A stretch of 7,430 bases of DNA, from NCBI GenBank assembly GCA_035538735.1, contig DATLJU010000132.1:1-7430 (forward strand), read 5' to 3'. The translations under genes were made by a program, and so were the position numbers. Positions 5,968-7,430 of this stretch are shown one piece after another; within the stretch, counting starts at the first letter, position 1; the number at the start of each line of letters is the position of its first letter. The stretch is from Anaeromyxobacter_A sp035538735. Lineage in GTDB: Bacteria; Myxococcota; Myxococcia; Myxococcales; Anaeromyxobacteraceae. The notes under the pieces were generated by a model. It worked only from the letters and a program-made list of their open reading frames with translations. It did not search any database and was not told the DNA's origin.

Positions 5968-6884
5968 GCGAACCGTCCGTGAGCTGCGTCGCGGCGCCGG
6001 CCCTCGCCGCTCCGCTGCTGCGCCCCGGCAACAGCAACTGCCCCGGCTGCGGGATGTCGACGGCGCTCCAGATCTTCGCGCGCGGCATCGAGCAGCGGCG
6101 CGTGATGCTGGTCGTCCCGGCCTCGTGCGCCGCGGTGATGGCCGGGCCCTTCCCGACCACCTCCCTGGCGGCGCCGGTGGTGCTCTCCACCTTCGGCGCG
6201 GCCGCCGCGGTCGCGACCGGCCTCGCCCGCGTGGCGCGGCTCAACGGCGATGGCACGCGCGTCGTGTGCTGGGCGGGGGACGGCGGCACCTACGACATCG
6301 GCATGGCGAGCCTCTCCGCCGCGGCCGAGCGCGACGAGGACGTCCTCTACGTCTGCTACGACAACGAGATCTACGGCAACACCGGTGGCCAGCGCTCCTC
6401 CGCGACCCCCGCCGGCGCGAGCACCACGAACACCCCCGGCGGCAAGCCGGAGGAGAAGAAGGACATCCTGGCCATCATGGCGGCGCACCGCGTCCGGTAC
6501 GCGGCGTCCCTCTCGATCGCCCACCCCCAGGACGCCGTCCGCAAGGTGCGCCGCGCGCTCGACACGTCCGGCTTCCGGTTCCTCCACGTGCTGAGCCCGT
6601 GTCCGACCGGCTGGAAGTCGGAGCCCGCGCTCGGGATCGAGCTCGTTCGCCTGGCCGTACGCTCGGGCCTGTACCCGATCGTGGAGATCGTGGAGGGGCG
6701 CAAGCTCGTCATCAACCACGAGCCAGACTTCTCGACGGAGGCGCTCGAGCTGTACCTGTCGCTCCAGCGGCGGTTCCAGCGGTCGGGGCTCTCCGCGGAT
6801 TCGCTCGCCGCCGCCATCGCGAGGAACTGGCGCGACCTTCGCGCGCGCAGCGGCCGCATCGTGCCCGCCGACCGCGAGGCGTGA
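5964..6884 (+). CDS. porB: 2-oxoacid:acceptor oxidoreductase beta subunit (PorB type)
   Basis: This 306-residue subunit binds the diphosphate of thiamine diphosphate and the proximal [4Fe-4S] cluster. The TPP motif starts G-D-G-G-T-Y-D-I-G (105-113) and ends around Y-D-N-E-I-Y-G-N-T-G-G-Q (132-143). The cluster ligands expected for the family are present: Cys26 and Cys29 in N-C-P-G-C-G, Cys55 in P-A-S-C-A, and Cys213 in S-P-C-P-T-G-W. The ATG at 5964 overlaps the alpha stop as ATGA, and GGAGG (5952-5956) lies seven bases upstream, so alpha and beta are coupled and probably made in equal amounts. The length is usual for PorB. The last 90 residues are the ordinary C-terminal extension and need not be diagnostic of substrate. 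The family call is secure. The substrate, and hence the symbol beyond family level, is not. Confidence 0.94.
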   Translation: MSEPSVSCVAAPALAAPLLRPGNSNCPGCGMSTALQIFARGIEQRRVMLVVPASCAAVMAGPFPTTSLAAPVVLSTFGAAAAVATGLARVARLNGDGTRVVCWAGDGGTYDIGMASLSAAAERDEDVLYVCYDNEIYGNTGGQRSSATPAGASTTNTPGGKPEEKKDILAIMAAHRVRYAASLSIAHPQDAVRKVRRALDTSGFRFLHVLSPCPTGWKSEPALGIELVRLAVRSGLYPIVEIVEGRKLVINHEPDFSTEALELYLSLQRRFQRSGLSADSLAAAIARNWRDLRARSGRIVPADREA

Positions 6885-6888
6885 CACC

Positions 6889-6942
6889 CCGTTCGCCCTT
6901 CGACTACGCGCCGCTGCGCGGCGCTACGCTCAGGGCGAACGG
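6889..6942. repeat. REP-like nested palindrome
   Basis: Perfect 11-bp arms CCGTTCGCCCT (6889-6899) and AGGGCGAACGG (6932-6942) enclose a second perfect hairpin, GCGCCGC (6908-6914) and GCGGCGC (6918-6924), with a three-base loop. The bases flanking the inner stem (C-T-T-C-G-A-C-T on the left, G-C-T-C-A-G-G-G on the right) resemble an intergenic REP-like palindrome common in GC-rich bacterial genomes; that recognition is from memory. It starts four bases after the beta-subunit stop and ends 29 bases before the next start codon. It could end or stabilise the operon transcript, but it has no T-tract. Confidence 0.7.
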
Positions 6943-6961
6943 AGAAGAGGGTGACGGATCC

Positions 6962-6966
6962 GGAGG
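6962..6966 (+). promoter_or_regulatory. Ribosome binding site of the HTH-cupin gene
   Basis: GGAGG lies five bases before the ATG at 6972 and decides that start. No clear promoter is visible in the 29 bases between the palindrome and the start codon, so the gene may be read through from the operon. Confidence 0.75.
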
Positions 6967-6971
6967 ACGGC

Positions 6972-7430
6972 ATGCGCAAGGACATCGGGGAACGCATCCG
7001 CAAGATGCGGGAGGTCCAGGAGCTCACCCGGGAAGAGGTGTGCGGGCTGGCCGGCCTGAGCGCCGACCGCCTCGCGGCGCTGGAGGAGGGACGCGAGGTC
7101 CCGTCCATCGGCGTGGTCATCAAGCTCTCCCGCGTGCTCGGGTCGAAGTTCGGAGGGCTCCTCCACGGCGGCGCGTCCGCCTCGGATGCGCTCACCGTCT
7201 GCCGCGCCGGGGAGGTCGGCGTGGGCTACGATCAGGGCGACACCGACCAGGGCTACACCTACCGGAGCCTCACGCGCCCGGGCACGCCCGGCCACGGCAT
7301 GGAGCCGTTCCTGCTCACCTTCGACCCCCGCGTGACCGACGCGAAGCCGCTCGCGCACGACGGGCAGGAGTTCGTCTACGTCCTCGAGGGAGAGATCGAG
7401 CTCTTCTACGACGGGGAGCGCCGCACGCTG
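6972..7430 (+). CDS. XRE-family HTH and cupin transcriptional regulator, 3' end outside the window
   Basis: The frame is open to the window end, giving 153 residues of an incomplete protein. Residues 5 to about 60 form an XRE/Cro-type HTH (I-G-E-R-I-R-K-M-R near 5-13, L-T-R-E-E-V at 18-23, L-E-E-G-R-E-V-P-S at 37-45). After a variable stretch comes the start of a cupin beta-barrel with H-x3-E-x6-G (His129, Glu133, Gly140), as in cupin motif 1, although the first His of the usual H-x-H is Leu127. Proteins of this build usually repress or activate neighbouring metabolic genes in response to a small molecule bound in the cupin. It may regulate the upstream oxidoreductase operon or genes beyond the window. 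The second cupin motif would lie past the window end, so metal or ligand binding cannot be judged. Confidence 0.9.
   Translation, partial: MRKDIGERIRKMREVQELTREEVCGLAGLSADRLAALEEGREVPSIGVVIKLSRVLGSKFGGLLHGGASASDALTVCRAGEVGVGYDQGDTDQGYTYRSLTRPGTPGHGMEPFLLTFDPRVTDAKPLAHDGQEFVYVLEGEIELFYDGERRTL

Noticed and set aside
4810..6884. Indolepyruvate oxidoreductase (IorA/IorB)
   Set aside because: IorA is a single long chain with the TPP domain and ferredoxin at its C-terminus. Here alpha and beta are separate PorA- and PorB-type subunits.
5850..6887. Minus-strand 345-codon frame opposite the beta subunit
   Set aside because: It has the same shadow character. The plus strand carries the TPP motif and cluster cysteines.

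Overview
The window is very GC-rich, with G or C in nearly every third codon position, and its genes lie almost end to end. This codon pattern, a PAS/sigma-54 activator, a ferredoxin-type 2-oxoacid oxidoreductase and a GC-rich REP-like palindrome together suggest an anaerobic or facultatively anaerobic member of the Myxococcota or a related former deltaproteobacterium (Anaeromyxobacter-like). That placement is inference; no marker gene is present.

Left part (1-1001). The window opens in the 3' portion of a plus-strand frame that reads like the tail of a signal peptide followed by a small polar protein, ending at 303. A strong GC-rich stem-loop (316-343) follows. Converging on it from the right is a minus-strand gene for an uncharacterised protein of about 207 residues (378-1001).

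Middle (1034-2542). A minus-strand gene encodes a complete sigma-54-dependent activator with PAS, AAA+ and Fis-type HTH domains. It is transcribed divergently from the main operon. The 141-base intergenic region holds a 7-bp inverted repeat in an AT-rich island and a good -24/-12 (sigma-54) promoter candidate facing the operon. The simplest reading is that the activator controls the operon.

Main operon (2543-6884, plus strand). Three tightly coupled genes encode a thiamine-diphosphate 2-oxoacid:acceptor oxidoreductase. The first is a 754-residue fusion of the gamma subunit, a GltD-like FAD/NAD(P) oxidoreductase and an 8-Fe ferredoxin (delta) module. The second is the alpha subunit (PorA type) and the third the beta subunit (PorB type, with the TPP motif and Fe-S cysteines). 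Together they should oxidatively decarboxylate a 2-oxoacid to an acyl-CoA and pass the electrons through Fe-S clusters and FAD to NAD(P)+, or run in reverse. The subunit set resembles the five-subunit phenylglyoxylate:NAD+ oxidoreductase (PadEFGHI), with three subunits fused into one chain. The substrate cannot be read from the sequence.

Right end (6885-7430). A REP-like nested palindrome lies between the beta-subunit gene and a gene for an XRE-family HTH plus cupin regulator, which is cut by the window end. This may be a second, ligand-responsive regulator of the same or a following pathway.
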